Source of the DNA: Selaginella moellendorffii
Lineage: Eukaryota > Streptophyta > Lycopodiopsida > Selaginellales > Selaginellaceae
Direction: 5' to 3'
Assembly: GCF_000143415.4 (NCBI RefSeq)
Contig: NW_003314364.1
Span: forward strand, 528,807 to 592,806
Length of the DNA stretch: 64,000 bases
In this document: in pieces, positions 11,065 through 21,582 of the stretch
How positions within the stretch are numbered: position 1 is the first letter of the stretch
How the letters are laid out: each line of letters opens with the position of its first letter
Program-made: the position numbers and the translations under genes
Notes under the pieces: generated by a model
What the model saw: only the letters and a program-made list of their open reading frames with translations
What the model was told of the DNA's origin: nothing
Database searches by the model: none

Positions 11065-11330
11065 GACTAATGCTTTAGAGTTGGTAATTAAGCCTCTTGT
11101 GGTTGAGACAGATGTGAGTGACATTGCTATTGGGGCTGTATTGCTTCAAGTTGGGCATCCTCTCACGTTCATGTGCCACAAGTTTGATGCCACACAAAAA
11201 AATTGGCCTTCTTAAGATAAAGAGTTGTATGCCATGATTGCTGCTGTGAAGGAATGGTGACATTATGTGTAGATCAGACTTCCATGTGAATTCAGATCAT
11301 CAGTCTCTCAAGTATTGCATCAAAAGGATT
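11065..11330 (+). pseudogene. Gypsy RNase H fragment, decayed
   Basis: Read on the plus strand the sequence gives LVVETDVSDIAIGAVLLQ, then HPLTFMCHKFDATQKNWP, a TAA, DKELYAMIAAVKEW and, after a frameshift, SDHQSLKY. These are the conserved blocks of Ty3/gypsy RNase H (ETDASD, IGAVL, SKKL...Q.NW...DKELYA, TDHKSL). Several stops and frameshifts show an old fragment. No LTR or other domain is visible next to it. Confidence 0.7.
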
Positions 11331-12543
11331 GTCAAAATGTTTTTACAAAGTCTATAATTCCTTCACTACTTAAGGGTTCACTTCAAGTAAAAATTTTGTT
11401 TGCTTCATTCAAATCAATTTGAATAAGCAAACTGAGATTTGAAACGAGATTACTCATTTGCTCTGCAATGACTGCACCAGGTATTGGGCTCTGCCTGCCA
11501 CCAGTACTGTCCTCGGCATGCAGCTAGAGCAGCAAAATGCAATCTTCATTTTCTTTTTGGAGTAATTGGTAGCTTAGTCTTTTCTTTGTTTGAAAAGAAT
11601 GTTGCATTGGGACGAGCCCCTTCGCTGATGAGATAAAGCTGATCAAAGCGTGAAACGCATGTAAGTACATTCTCCCATGCGACCTGCAAATAATTTACAT
11701 AATCATCTACAATATTGAGCAAAACCTGCATATTTGGCCAAGGTAAGCACGTCATCACAGTAAATTGACCCTGATAGCATTCACGTTTTTGCTTGATATC
11801 CACAGGAGAATGTAGAGATGTAAACTATGCAAGAGAAGTCACAAAAGCATCCGCTGTATTTGCATGCACATCACTGCAGTGATATGTAGAGAGTCAACTC
11901 GACATGCAGGCACTAGCGCAGGATTTTTACACCGAGCAATGAGGAAACAAAACAAATAACACGGCAATAGAGAATGTCATGCTGTAGTTTGGACACTGCT
12001 TAATAAGCTAAGGTATTCATCTTGTGCTCGTTGATAGTACTCAGCCGCAGTTAGAAGAGAAAGCTACACTGCTATCTTAGAAGATATAACCCGTATGAAG
12101 GCATCAACTCGAACATTTCATGACCCAGGAAGGAGGTAAACAAGAAGGATGTAAATACTAAGAAAACGAGGCACGGGCAGTGGATGCTCAGCATAAGGCC
12201 GATAGAATCACTCGTTCTTTCGTGTGATGAGCAGCATTCCATATAATTTTTCTCGTGTTCTGTTTTCTCATGATTCATGACAGTTTTGGACTCCAACTCT
12301 TGGTTGGAGTCCAAACTCATGGAGCGGTAAACTCAGATTATTACTTTGTTCCAAGCCATTGGCATCCATGCTTGAGGTTTGTGCAGGCAGTAAAGTTTTG
12401 GAAAGCGATTTTTCAGCTTCACAGCTTCTGGTATGAAGTTTTGAGTGCTTCTCTAGACAGCTCTAGCCTCTAGAAGGCAGGGGTTTGGAAAGTCCTTGAT
12501 GCCTCAGAGGAGCAAAAGACTTATCCAATGGGACTTAAACACT
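11331..12543. other. No gene recognised
   Basis: This is anonymous sequence with only short ORFs (for example 11546-11803 minus, 12072-12320 minus) and no recognisable domain or repeat. Confidence 0.5.
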
Positions 12544-12551
12544 GTCAACAT
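12544..12551. repeat. Target site duplication of the hAT-type element, left
   Basis: GTCAACAT is repeated exactly at 13606-13613. Confidence 0.85.
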
Positions 12552-13605
12552 CATACTTGCATTCGAACGGGTATGATTAATAAAAAATGCCATTTAAAAC
12601 ACGCATATAATACGGCATTTAAAACGGCATTTAAACACCAAGAATATTTTTAAGAAACCCTAAAGAATATGCTTTCTTTTACTTATTAGGGTTCATGTAA
12701 AATCAGGGTTCACGGGATCCGGAAGCGCTGAGGTAAGTCCGGGATGGGGGGAGGAAGGCAGCCATGCTGGAGCTGGGCTCATGTTCTGAAACTGAGGCCA
12801 ACATCCGAGACAAGCCACGGCCTGAGTCTATGGAAGTGTAAGTATTGCTCGAATACTTACACTGGCACGGCTGAATGAGTTCACGCTCACCTTGGGGGTG
12901 TGAAAGGAAGGAATGTAGAGATTTGTACAGGACAGGTGCCACTGGAGGTGGTGAACAAGGCTCGGGCATCTTTTAATCGTGTGGAGCTCACGAAGAGCTC
13001 CATGATTGCAGCAAGTCCCCAAAAGAGACTTGCCTTAGCTCACGAGACTGAGGTCGGTGAGGTGAGCGGTGGTGCCAGCTGCGGGGCAAGTGGTGGGGCT
13101 ACTGGAGGGCTGGGTGAGGCAAGCAGCGGCAGTGTTCCACTTTCTGGAAACTGGAAACTGGAGCTCATGGAGCATGATCCAGACGAAGAGGAGGTCTCGA
13201 CTGCTCTCCAAAAACTCAGAGAAGCTGGTTTTTGTGCACACAAATATGCATGTCATACAGAAGATCAAGTTTGGGAGTTTGAGGCTTATTGAGCATGATC
13301 TTGATAACCTTGAGCTTGAGCCTCAGTGGCAAAGGATCCTTGCACTTCAGGAGGTTGTTGAAGAACCTCTTCAACAACCTAATGATGACGGCACTAGTGG
13401 TGATGATGTTCTAGATTCGGAGGATGAAGATTAGATTAAACCTATATTATATTATGTTAAACTTTTTTTTTAGTAACAGTTAATTATTTTTTAATTATAT
13501 TAAAACTGAAAACCATTATACCCGTTCGAAAAAAAGCTAAACGGGTATTAAACGTTCGATACCCATTCAAATCCGGTTGCATTCGAATGTTCGGATGCAA
13601 GTATG
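12552..13605. mobile_element. Small hAT-type DNA element
   Basis: The ends are inverted repeats CATACTTGCATTCGAA (from 12552) and, reading inwards from 13605, CATACTTGCATCCGAA. Both flanks carry the same 8 bp, GTCAACAT (12544-12551 and 13606-13613), the target-duplication length of the hAT superfamily. The subterminal zones are AT-rich and contain repeated ACGGCATTTAAA-like words on the left and CCCGTTCGAA/ACGGGTAT words on the right. At 1054 bp it is far too short for an autonomous hAT element, so it is a deletion derivative. Confidence 0.85.
12900..13434 (+). pseudogene. ORF remnant inside the hAT-type element
   Basis: Two overlapping frames are open: 12900-13292 (130 codons, Gly/Ser/Ala-rich centre, then ELMEHDPDEEEVSTALQKLR) and 13069-13434 (121 codons, ending IEHDLDNLELEPQWQRI, then an acidic tail DDVLDSEDED). 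An acidic C-terminus after a D-L-(D/E) segment would fit the end of a hAT transposase, but the catalytic core and the dimerisation motifs are absent. The repeated EHD(P/L)D motif in the two frames suggests an internal duplication. The function is unknown, and the assignment rests mainly on its position between the terminal repeats. Confidence 0.3.
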
Positions 13606-13613
13606 GTCAACAT

Positions 13614-14040
13614 GCTCAAGGTTCACTGTAGAAGTTACTCGAAGCTCATATAGCAACATTATATTCTTTTCTGTAGGAGGCCCTGAGTTTCAATCACTGT
13701 CCGTAGAGATACCGCAGCTTCAACCGTCTGACCTCATCCCAGTCTCTATTGTTTATTTATTTATTTATTTATTTATTGTCAGGAACACGAGTAGACACTC
13801 ATAGAAGGATAGAAATGGCCTGCAATGGTTTATATCCACTCAGCTGAGCAGTTGACCACAAGAAGAAAATAGTCAAGATACTATATCTGGGAAAAGTACG
13901 CTTAACAGTTCCTGTATTTTTTAGCTGTGCCCTCACAAAAATCAGCCAGATTGAAGTTGCATTGGTGGTTATTACATGGCGTTCTTTAGGTCTCTATAGT
14001 GCTGTAACGCAAAAATTGTTGCATGAGCCATGATACTATG
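13614..14040. other. No gene; TTTA microsatellite
   Basis: Anonymous DNA with a pure (TTTA)n run at about 13748-13778. A similar run occurs in the kinase intron at about 22006-22030. Confidence 0.6.
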
Positions 14041-16027
14041 TAGATAACTAGGGTCTTTGTTTCCCGACTTACTAATCTCACTTAGCAAGTCACTCGATTA
14101 GTTTCATGCATAAGCGTGAAAGTCTTTAACCATTGACTTTTGCTCAAAGCCATCTCTTTGAACACTCAGGGACTATTTCCCCAACCTTGATAGCCTCGCC
14201 TCATGGCAAGCTTCAAGACCACACTTCTATTGTGCCACTCTAATTTCACATGTTCTATAAACCATTACACTTATCTTTTTAGGTACTAATCTACCTAGAA
14301 TTGTTTTTGGGAACCTTGAAGGGACTTTGTCCTTTAGTTTGCTCAATCCTCTCCTTTCGCAAGCTTTTTAATAACCATATGGTCTAACATGGACAATTCC
14401 ATACTTTAAACTTTCCATGGCTTCACAGTTGTTAATAACAACACATTCAAACATCTACTTGATTCTCCACTTCCAATTTGCATAACCACACTTGCTTATG
14501 ACCTTTGATTCCTAAGGTTTGATTCTATCCATTTACTATTTCCTTTTTAGCCTTGTAACTTCCCTTTAGTTATTCTCCTTCGTCTAAGAGGGTAATTTTG
14601 CACTTTCTACCATACCTTAGCAAGTATTCTTATGGATGAACCTACTCAATAACTTAAGGAGTGGTTTTTCAATCTGGATATGCTCACCATGTAATCCCAC
14701 ACACTAGGATTAACGTCGCTACATATGGGCCTCTTTATGCCTATTGCTAACCATGCTAAAATCCCTTTTTGGCTTTGTCCAATTCGGATAAATAGTCTTC
14801 TCTCATCTTTGCAACCTTGGACGTTAAATAACACTTTTTATCCATTATTCACTAAGCACTTAGTCCCTTGGGCCTTATCTAATGCCCTCATGATTTTAAA
14901 CACCACTTTTTGATGTTTTAGAGTGTTTTGGTGTCCTAATGATGGCCTTTTTTAACAATGAGCACTTCCCTTTATGACATTGACTTACTATATCTCAACA
15001 TAAGCAATTTATCCCCTGGAAGGGTATATTTAACTTCTACCAATTTAATTAATTATTTTGCACTTTTTGCGTAGTTGCTTCATAGTTGTCAAGTCCTACA
15101 ACTCATTGCTAGTGCTTCCACACCTCCATCATTATTTGGGGTCACCACACTCTAACCGCATGCCTTCCAGCTGATATGCCATTCCCATTTCCGTTGGAAT
15201 TCCTTTGGCAAGAGGTTCTCATGAATTCGCCAACTTGACCTCAAAGCATCACACCTTGGCACATTTGGCGTCTCCACACCATTGGCTCCACAAACTTACC
15301 TTTACGATAGTTCCCACTTGTGTCTAGGTCTTTGCCAAGACCAACACAATTGTTTGTCATACCAACTATCTATTAGCACTATACCATAGTGTTCGCACAC
15401 AACTCTGAGTCAAAGGTGCTTTCTTCTAAGAACACCTTTCCTACAACTTTAGTATGGCACCTTTTACCCCTTAAAACTATCCATCTATATGATGAGAATA
15501 TCGACTCATCTTCTAAGTACACCCCCAATTCCTTGGGTTTGTTCCAGCATTTATAAAAGGTAGCCCCAGCTACCATTTCAAGGACTCGTGTCCTAATCCG
15601 TATTTGACCTCATACGGTCATTAATTTTGGTCTCAAATTCATGAGCACCAGCCTCAACTATATGAGGATAATCTTGTGACTCCTTTATTTTAGAGTCTCT
15701 ATCTTTTTCGTGATCCCAACTATAGTTGTTTACCACAACTAAATTATCTAATTTACTAAATCAAACACTCATCTAGATCACATCCTTAACTCTTTGAGGA
15801 AAACTTTATACTGTTCCCAAGATTCCAAAGTCATTCCCAAATTGGCTTGTTTTTATCCACCACATTGCTAACATATTCACTTATGAACTAAGGTGGAGAG
15901 TCATGCCCTTTTGACATGCTACTCCTCAAGGATAAGCCCACTTTTGGGACCTTCCAATGCCAAGACAAGTGGTGGTATACTTGACCACCAATAAAAGTCG
16001 GACTAAGGAACAACTCTAATACTAAAT
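14041..16027 (-). mobile_element. LTR-A element interior, diverged, non-coding
   Basis: In reverse complement it matches 41847 to about 44150 with many substitutions. Shared landmarks include the TGGTATTAGAG-like primer site just left of 16028. No coding potential is visible. Confidence 0.75.
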
Positions 16028-16575
16028 TGTAACCGACTAAATTTTCCATTTTACTTTAGTCACTTAACCACACCAACCACTTAGAGAAGTTTCACATACA
16101 ACCTCCATAAGTCCTAATTTGGATTTGGGGCTTGTTAGCCCCGAGAATGGCATCCATGCCACTCAACTTTTGCATTTGGTCTAAGTGCTCCATGTATTCG
16201 ATCCTATGACCAACACTCAAAGGTATCACCCACATATCAGCCCATTATGCTAAGGCCATGCCCATTTGCCTTTGTCACACCGGTGATCCAACACCACTTA
16301 CATCACAGCTCTGTCTCTCAAAGTTTGGGCTATCCATCCATGAGTGATCATCCCAAATTCACTCCTTAGGATCCTTAGGATGCTCACAGATATGGGGAAT
16401 AGCCTTCTCTAATATTCCTTTTTCAGTCCCCATTAAGTCCCTTTCTGTTCATGGCTGTGTTCGCCAACACTGCCACTAGATCAAAGCCCACAGGCCCAAC
16501 CACTAAGTCCCACTGTCCTCTGGGATTTCGTCACCATATGTGACCGCAGCCTTGGTCATTACACCAAAGGACTAC
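16028..16575 (-). repeat. LTR-A fragment (-)
   Basis: It starts TGTAACCGACTAAATTTTCC (the LTR end next to the primer site) and follows LTR-A for about 550 bp. It then stops at about 16575 without reaching the array. Confidence 0.75.
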
Positions 16576-17251
16576 TGGAGCTTTTATATTTAAGTTTTAT
16601 GGAGCTGAAGGGAGATTTGAGAAAGGTTGAGAAAGATTTTAGAAAAAACCAGTTTACAATTTCCTCTAGAGAAGTTTTTATCCCTGTTGGATCTTACACG
16701 GAAATGTCACCCAACAAATTTGCTAGCTTTAAAGGCAAAAGAAGAGCAGTGGAGCTCATATATTCTGGAAGTGTTTTGGAAAATGCTTGCTTAAAAAAAA
16801 CACTTTCAACAGTCACTAACTCTGGTCCAAAGGTTTTTGCTGCTGCTCCAAAACTAAAGTTTTAAATGAAGATAAAAAAAAACTCCTTTGAGCTCCTTTG
16901 ATCATCTATCACAAACCTAGACACAATATATATTGCTTTACATAACCTTCTTGGCCAGATTTTAAATTATCTGGATTATGAAGGAAAAACTAGTTAAAGC
17001 TAGCTAGCTAGCCAGCGAAAAAATGCTCCTCCCAAGAGCAGAAGACTGACATACCTCCGTGAAGTGCAGCAAGCTACATTTCAAGAACTTCAAAGAAATT
17101 AAGCTGCAATACAAACACCACATGAATTCTGCTCCACAAGTGCTTGGCAGATCCATGTTTATGTCTTGGTGCCATGAACAGTGCTGGGAATTTGGACGAG
17201 ATCAGACAGATAGTGCTGAATATTTGTGAATCTTGGATGTAACCACCTCAA
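16576..17251. other. No gene recognised
   Basis: It holds an 88-codon ORF (16599-16865 plus, Lys-rich, no known domain) and a short GCTAGCTAGCTAGC run near 17000. Nothing else was seen. Confidence 0.45.
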
Positions 17252-17527
17252 GATAGTGACAGTGAAAAGCCTATAGACCTCGCGGCTGTCCGATTGCAGG
17301 CCCTGGGGAGGCTCGGTGGTCATTGTTGTGTTGATGTCAATGTTGGCAAACATGGGGACAAGCTGGCTGGGACAATTCCCAGTTTTGTAGATAGTGACAG
17401 TGAAAAGCCTATAGACCTCGCGGCTGTCCGATTGCAGGCCCTGGGGAGGCTCAGTGGTCATTGTTGTGTTGATGTCAATGTTGGCAAACATGGGGACAAG
17501 CTGGCTGGGACAATTCCCAGTTTCGTA
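17252..17527. repeat. Tandem duplication, 138-bp unit, two copies
   Basis: The unit starting GATAGTGACAGTGAAAAGCC at 17252 is repeated from 17390 with one or a few differences. Both copies contain GATGTCAATGTTGGCAAACA. The near identity suggests a recent duplication. Confidence 0.85.
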
Positions 17528-18203
17528 GCTGAGATCCCTGGAGCAATCTCTCAAGTGCCTCGAGCTTGCAACAAGGCCAGCAGCAGCAGCTGCAGTATCC
17601 AATTTGGCCACAAGAACCAGGGGTCACGGTTCTAAAACGGGTGTAAGACCGAGCGAGGCACGCTGGGAGATGCCGTGTATCAAGCCCACCTTGTATTGAT
17701 CTCCAAGCCTCACAATAGCTCCAGAATCCTCTCTCCCCCATGAAACCCTTCTTGTTCTTGCACTCCTGCATTGTTACAAAGGCCCGTTCTGCTGGCTTGC
17801 CAAGCTGGAAGAGCCTGCGCCCTTCCTCCCATGACTCGTCAACAGCTCCACCACCGTGAGCCACAAAAAACTCACCTTCTAGTGCCATGCATAGTGGCTT
17901 TACCTTTTCGCGGCCAAACACCCTGTTATTTTGAGCTGCACAGTCAAAGTTGTCGAGATAAAGGTCGAAATATTTGCCCATCCTGTATATAGGGTATTTG
18001 AGATGAGATGCCGAGGAGATCTCTGGGCGGAAGAGCTTCCTCTTGCTTTGGATGCAAGGGAGCTGGCTGCTTTCCCAGCTTACATGCCACTGTGGGATCC
18101 TTGAGGCGAGCTTCTCATCACCAGTACTGTCAAGAGCTGGGTTGCCATTCTCAGCTTCCCATTGCTCTGAGGCTTCCCCCCTTTCCCAGTGAAAGAGGGG
18201 CAT
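17475..18203 (-). CDS. Unrecognised 242-codon ORF
   Basis: This open frame on the minus strand starts MPLFHWERGEASEQWEAENG and includes YPIYRMGKYFDLYLDNFDC and CMALEGEFFVAHGGGAVDES. The C-terminal third is Cys-rich and runs into the duplicated unit at 17390, so that part is unlikely to be ancestral coding sequence. No family is recognised and no introns or promoter are evident. It may be part of an unknown host or element gene, or chance. Confidence 0.25.
   Translation of the reverse strand: MPLFHWERGEASEQWEAENGNPALDSTGDEKLASRIPQWHVSWESSQLPCIQSKRKLFRPEISSASHLKYPIYRMGKYFDLYLDNFDCAAQNNRVFGREKVKPLCMALEGEFFVAHGGGAVDESWEEGRRLFQLGKPAERAFVTMQECKNKKGFMGERGFWSYCEAWRSIQGGLDTRHLPACLARSYTRFRTVTPGSCGQIGYCSCCCWPCCKLEALERLLQGSQLRNWELSQPACPHVCQH
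17634..17745. repeat. Dispersed direct repeat, copy 1 (partner 18678-18795)
   Basis: Both copies contain AAACGGGTGTAAG(A/C)CCGAGC, then GCACGCTGGGAGATGCCGTG, CACCTTGTATTGATCTCC and CCTCTCTCCCCCATGA. They lie about 1.04 kb apart in the same orientation and differ by small indels. Confidence 0.8.
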
Positions 18204-18440
18204 TTGCAGAAGTCCTTCCTTGAGACATCTTGCCTGAAAAGAACAGTGTGGTAGCCTGCAAGCTCACATACGTTAAGCACGTTCCTGGTTAACCAGGAAA
18301 AGAAAAACAAAAGCAGAAAGAGACAAGAGCATGCTTTCACACTAGGACTGGTCCTCGTTTGCCAGTTCTCATGGTGATTCCTGGGCATTACCTTGACTGT
18401 TACCTTCTACACATGCTTACCCGTCTAGGCACCATGCCCT
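18204..18440. other. No gene recognised
   Basis: Short anonymous spacer. Confidence 0.4.
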
Positions 18441-18602
18441 GTGACCATTCTTATACTTGGTCACAAGATTCAAGGGATGTTATCCCAGTACCTTTCTCAT
18501 ACTTGGTCACTAATTTAGGGGATGCTATCCCCATGACCATTCTCATTCTTGGTCACAAGATCCAAGGATGCTACCCCGGTGACCGTTCTCATACTTGGTC
18601 AT
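18441..18602. repeat. Minisatellite, about 46-bp unit, 3.5 copies
   Basis: Units start near 18441, 18488, 18533 and 18579. Each contains a variant of GACCATTCTCATACTTGGTC, followed by a variable GGATGCTATCCC part. Confidence 0.8.
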
Positions 18603-18677
18603 CAAAGCTTGACTCAACAAGCAGCTCATGACTAGTGCCCGGCTCATGTAAGATGAGTTGTTCCTCATCTCCACCAT

Positions 18678-18795
18678 AAAACGGGTGTAAGCCCGAGCCA
18701 GGCACGCTGGGAGATGCCGTGTATCCCAAAGACAAACCCCACCTTGTATTGATCTCCTAACCTCATGCTAGCTCCAGATTCCTCTCTCCCCCATG
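18678..18795. repeat. Dispersed direct repeat, copy 2
   Basis: Partner of 17634-17745. The following DNA to 19312 contains no recognisable gene. Confidence 0.8.
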
Positions 18796-19312
18796 ACTCT
18801 CAACCATATTCCACAATAGAGAAGGTAGTTTCTAGCAGTCGAAATAAACTACGGACCTATTCCATTGGGTTTAAAACAATGCCACGTCGTGGAACTATCT
18901 TGACTTCTAAGGAACTACATAAAACTAGGGCTTACAACTGGAGAGACCAAGCAGAGTTGGATCAACAGAAGAAGAAAAGAAAGAGTTATTTCAAATCAAA
19001 GCTTGTTTTAACAAGAGTGTCAAAAGATTTTTGCATCACCTTCTTGATCTCTATTGAATGATCTAAGTGGTCAATCACCTTTTCACCCATAGCCTTCACA
19101 ATCTCAACCAATCTTGATCTTCTTTCTTGATCCTTTTGTGACGAGTACTCCCCGATGCATTACTAGCCCTTGTTGGCGCAAAAAAAAAATTGTATTTTTA
19201 GGGCACTCTTTGGGGCAAAGCTCACGACAAGTAAAGGGAGAGAGGATCCTAATCAATGTATTAGTCCCTAAGGGACATTGAGAATGTACATATAAGCTAC
19301 ATAATCTACCTA
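18796..19312. other. No gene recognised
   Basis: Contains only short ORFs such as 18765-19061 (plus, Lys/Arg-rich) without a known domain. Confidence 0.4.
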
Positions 19313-19813
19313 ATGGCCAGGTATGTCTCCACAGCTCTGTTTTCCATTCTCCTTTCAATCGATATTCCATTCCAAATGCATCCTTCCATGTTTTCTCAAG
19401 TGCCACAACCCTTTTTCTCATCAAAGAATGCCTTGGCCTTATGTGCCTCCTCAAGCTCCACTTTTACCAACAAAACTGCCCCTCTTGAGCTTGAGAAGAG
19501 TGTAGAGAAGAAACCAGGAAAGAAGAAGAAAATCAAGAGTCTTGAGGCAAAAGAAGAAAAGGGAGAGAAAGAAGAGAGGGGGAAGTGGGCAAAGTGGAAG
19601 GATAATTGGCTGATTTACATCAACCTTGAGTTTAGGATGTGTCTAAAACAGGGAGTTGATCTTTGGGCAGAAGTTCTTGCAAGCCTTGTAGCTGTGTGTC
19701 CAGATTTTGACAATGATGCTGCTGCTTGTAGAAACAAGTGGAAGATGATTTGGACTATAAAGCTCACAACAATATCTCTAGAAATGACAGTTAGTATTCT
19801 TGTTTCTTTTTAG
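19313..19813 (+). CDS. SANT/trihelix-like DNA-binding domain ORF
   Basis: This 166-codon frame has a basic low-complexity centre (KKPGKKKKIKSLEAKEEKG) followed by KWAKWKDNWLIYINLEF, LWAEVLASLV and ACRNKWKMIW. The three Trp-containing helices with CRNKW at the end look like a Myb/SANT-like (trihelix or Harbinger-type) DNA-binding domain. The ORF has no clear upstream context and may be one exon of a longer gene or a piece of a mobile element; the DNA just after the domain (19750-19800) looks non-coding. Assignment to the family is by pattern only. Confidence 0.35.
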   Translation: MARYVSTALFSILLSIDIPFQMHPSMFSQVPQPFFSSKNALALCASSSSTFTNKTAPLELEKSVEKKPGKKKKIKSLEAKEEKGEKEERGKWAKWKDNWLIYINLEFRMCLKQGVDLWAEVLASLVAVCPDFDNDAAACRNKWKMIWTIKLTTISLEMTVSILVSF

Positions 19814-20478
19814 TTTTGTTGAGAAGTACTCATCTATAGCTTCATACCACTTGCATTCTCAGACCTGTAAACAAAAAACACCATGGAAAAAACTACAAGT
19901 CCAGAAAGCAACACATGGAGGATCAAGAGGTGATGTCATTGTTGAGGGAGTTGACCATGAGCTAACATCTCCATTCTCTAGCAAGCTTCAGGAAGAGATT
20001 GACAAACAGCCAGTTGCTGAAGGAGTTCCTGGGTTCCATGCGTCCCCCTAGGAGAAGTCTTTCAAGGGGGGAAACTTTTAACCCCTTGTTCCATGCACTG
20101 GCAGTGGAATTGGGGGAAAGGGGGAACTGGTGTCCCGCCCCCCCCGCCCAAAAAAATTTCTGCCTGGAACCCAGTAGAACAAGTCAATAAAATGTGTAAA
20201 AATAGTAATCATTACTTAAAAAGACAAAGAATTTAGCCGAGTTGGCAAAAACTATATTAATGATGTGGCATTTTTAAGGGTGGGTTATATATAACTGTAA
20301 ATTTTAGAGGGGGAGTTTTTTTTTGGGGGTGGAGAAATTTCCAGGTGGGGGACACATGGAACCCTGCCAGCAAGCACGTTCTGGAGGGAACAAGTGAGCC
20401 TGTGCCTGGGGAATGGCCTTAATAGGCTGTGGTGAGAATGTTAACAAACATATAGAATAACATTATTTGAGGATGAGA
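19814..20478. other. No gene; homopolymer-rich zone
   Basis: Within it, 20083-20170 and 20270-20370 show runs of G, C, A and T (for example CCCGCCCCCCCCGCCC and GTTTTTTTTTGGGGG) unlike the neighbourhood. This may be true low complexity or poor base quality. Confidence 0.5.
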
Positions 20479-20522
20479 GGTTCTCCAGAACCTGGCAGGT
20501 GGCAGCCAGGTTCTGGAGAACC
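20479..20522. repeat. Perfect 18-bp inverted repeat, 8-bp loop
   Basis: GGTTCTCCAGAACCTGGC at 20479-20496 is followed by an 8-base loop and its exact reverse complement at 20505-20522. A partial third arm (GTTCTCACAGAGAAC) follows at about 20541. Nothing shows whether it is transcribed. Confidence 0.9.
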
Positions 20523-21582
20523 TAGCAGTTGTCAGCCACGTTCTCACAGAGAACTTGACTCAATCTGACGGCTGGATCGAGTTAATGGGCAAGCCACAGT
20601 CCATTAAGGGACCATCAAAGATGACAAAAAAGGAAATACAAGTTGTGTATCAACTTTTGATGACTCATAACATAAGATGACTCTACACTTTAATTGGTGG
20701 TTAGTTTAATAACCTTCACAAGATATTACATTTCCTCAACTTTGATTGGCTAGGACCAAATAACATAGCTTCATGTTTTGACAGCCAATTCAATGCCGGC
20801 ACAAAAGCTGGAGCAAGAGAAGATACAAAGTTGGCACGTGTCCAGGTAAGTCATGCTAGGGTTTATCATTGAGTGTTTGGTGAGGTGCAATGCAAGAGGT
20901 TTTTGCGTTTCACTGGATCCCACAAATTTTTTCCCAACACAAGGGCTGGGTAAAAGAAGATATGTATATAGGTATGATGCTAGTTCGTCCTGAGCCTCTT
21001 AGGATGACCAGGAAAATCAATTCCAGTACATAAACACCCATGAAATTGATGAGCATGAGATAGTTTTGGAAGCTCTAATAGCTCTAATTTGTCATGTCGT
21101 CCACAGTGTTTCAAACAGAAAGATTATAAGTGGGAATTTGAGGGATCTTAGCTCTTGTTAAAGGAACTGGTGTTGGTGGTGCAAGGTGTTGCCAACCGCC
21201 CAGCATTGGCTGGGCAATTACAAGTATATTCATAATAAGTTTGAATAATATTACTGAAGGAATAAAGCTTTAAAAAGAATTCAAGGTCTCCATCTTAATT
21301 ATCAGCACAGCAAGGAAAAGGGATCTGATTAATCTACATACTATTTTTTTTTCTCTTCCTCTTCTCCATGGACAAACCTAACAAAGTAGGTGCTTTTGGG
21401 AAAAGTGTAGAATAGGGACATGATCTGTCAGGGAGAAGTTTAGTAATTGGCAAGCCTTATGAAAAAGTAATAGGCTCTTCCACACTTTTTCTGCTATCTT
21501 TTCCACCATAAAATTCAGTTGCCACGTCTTCGTTTCAAAGCGTGACACGTCTTGGAGCCCCCAAGGGTTTTCTAGCATCGTC
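20523..21582. other. Upstream region of the kinase gene; no gene recognised
   Basis: No ORF with a recognisable domain is present. The last 300 bp before the kinase ATG would hold its promoter, but no convincing TATA box could be picked with confidence. Confidence 0.4.
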
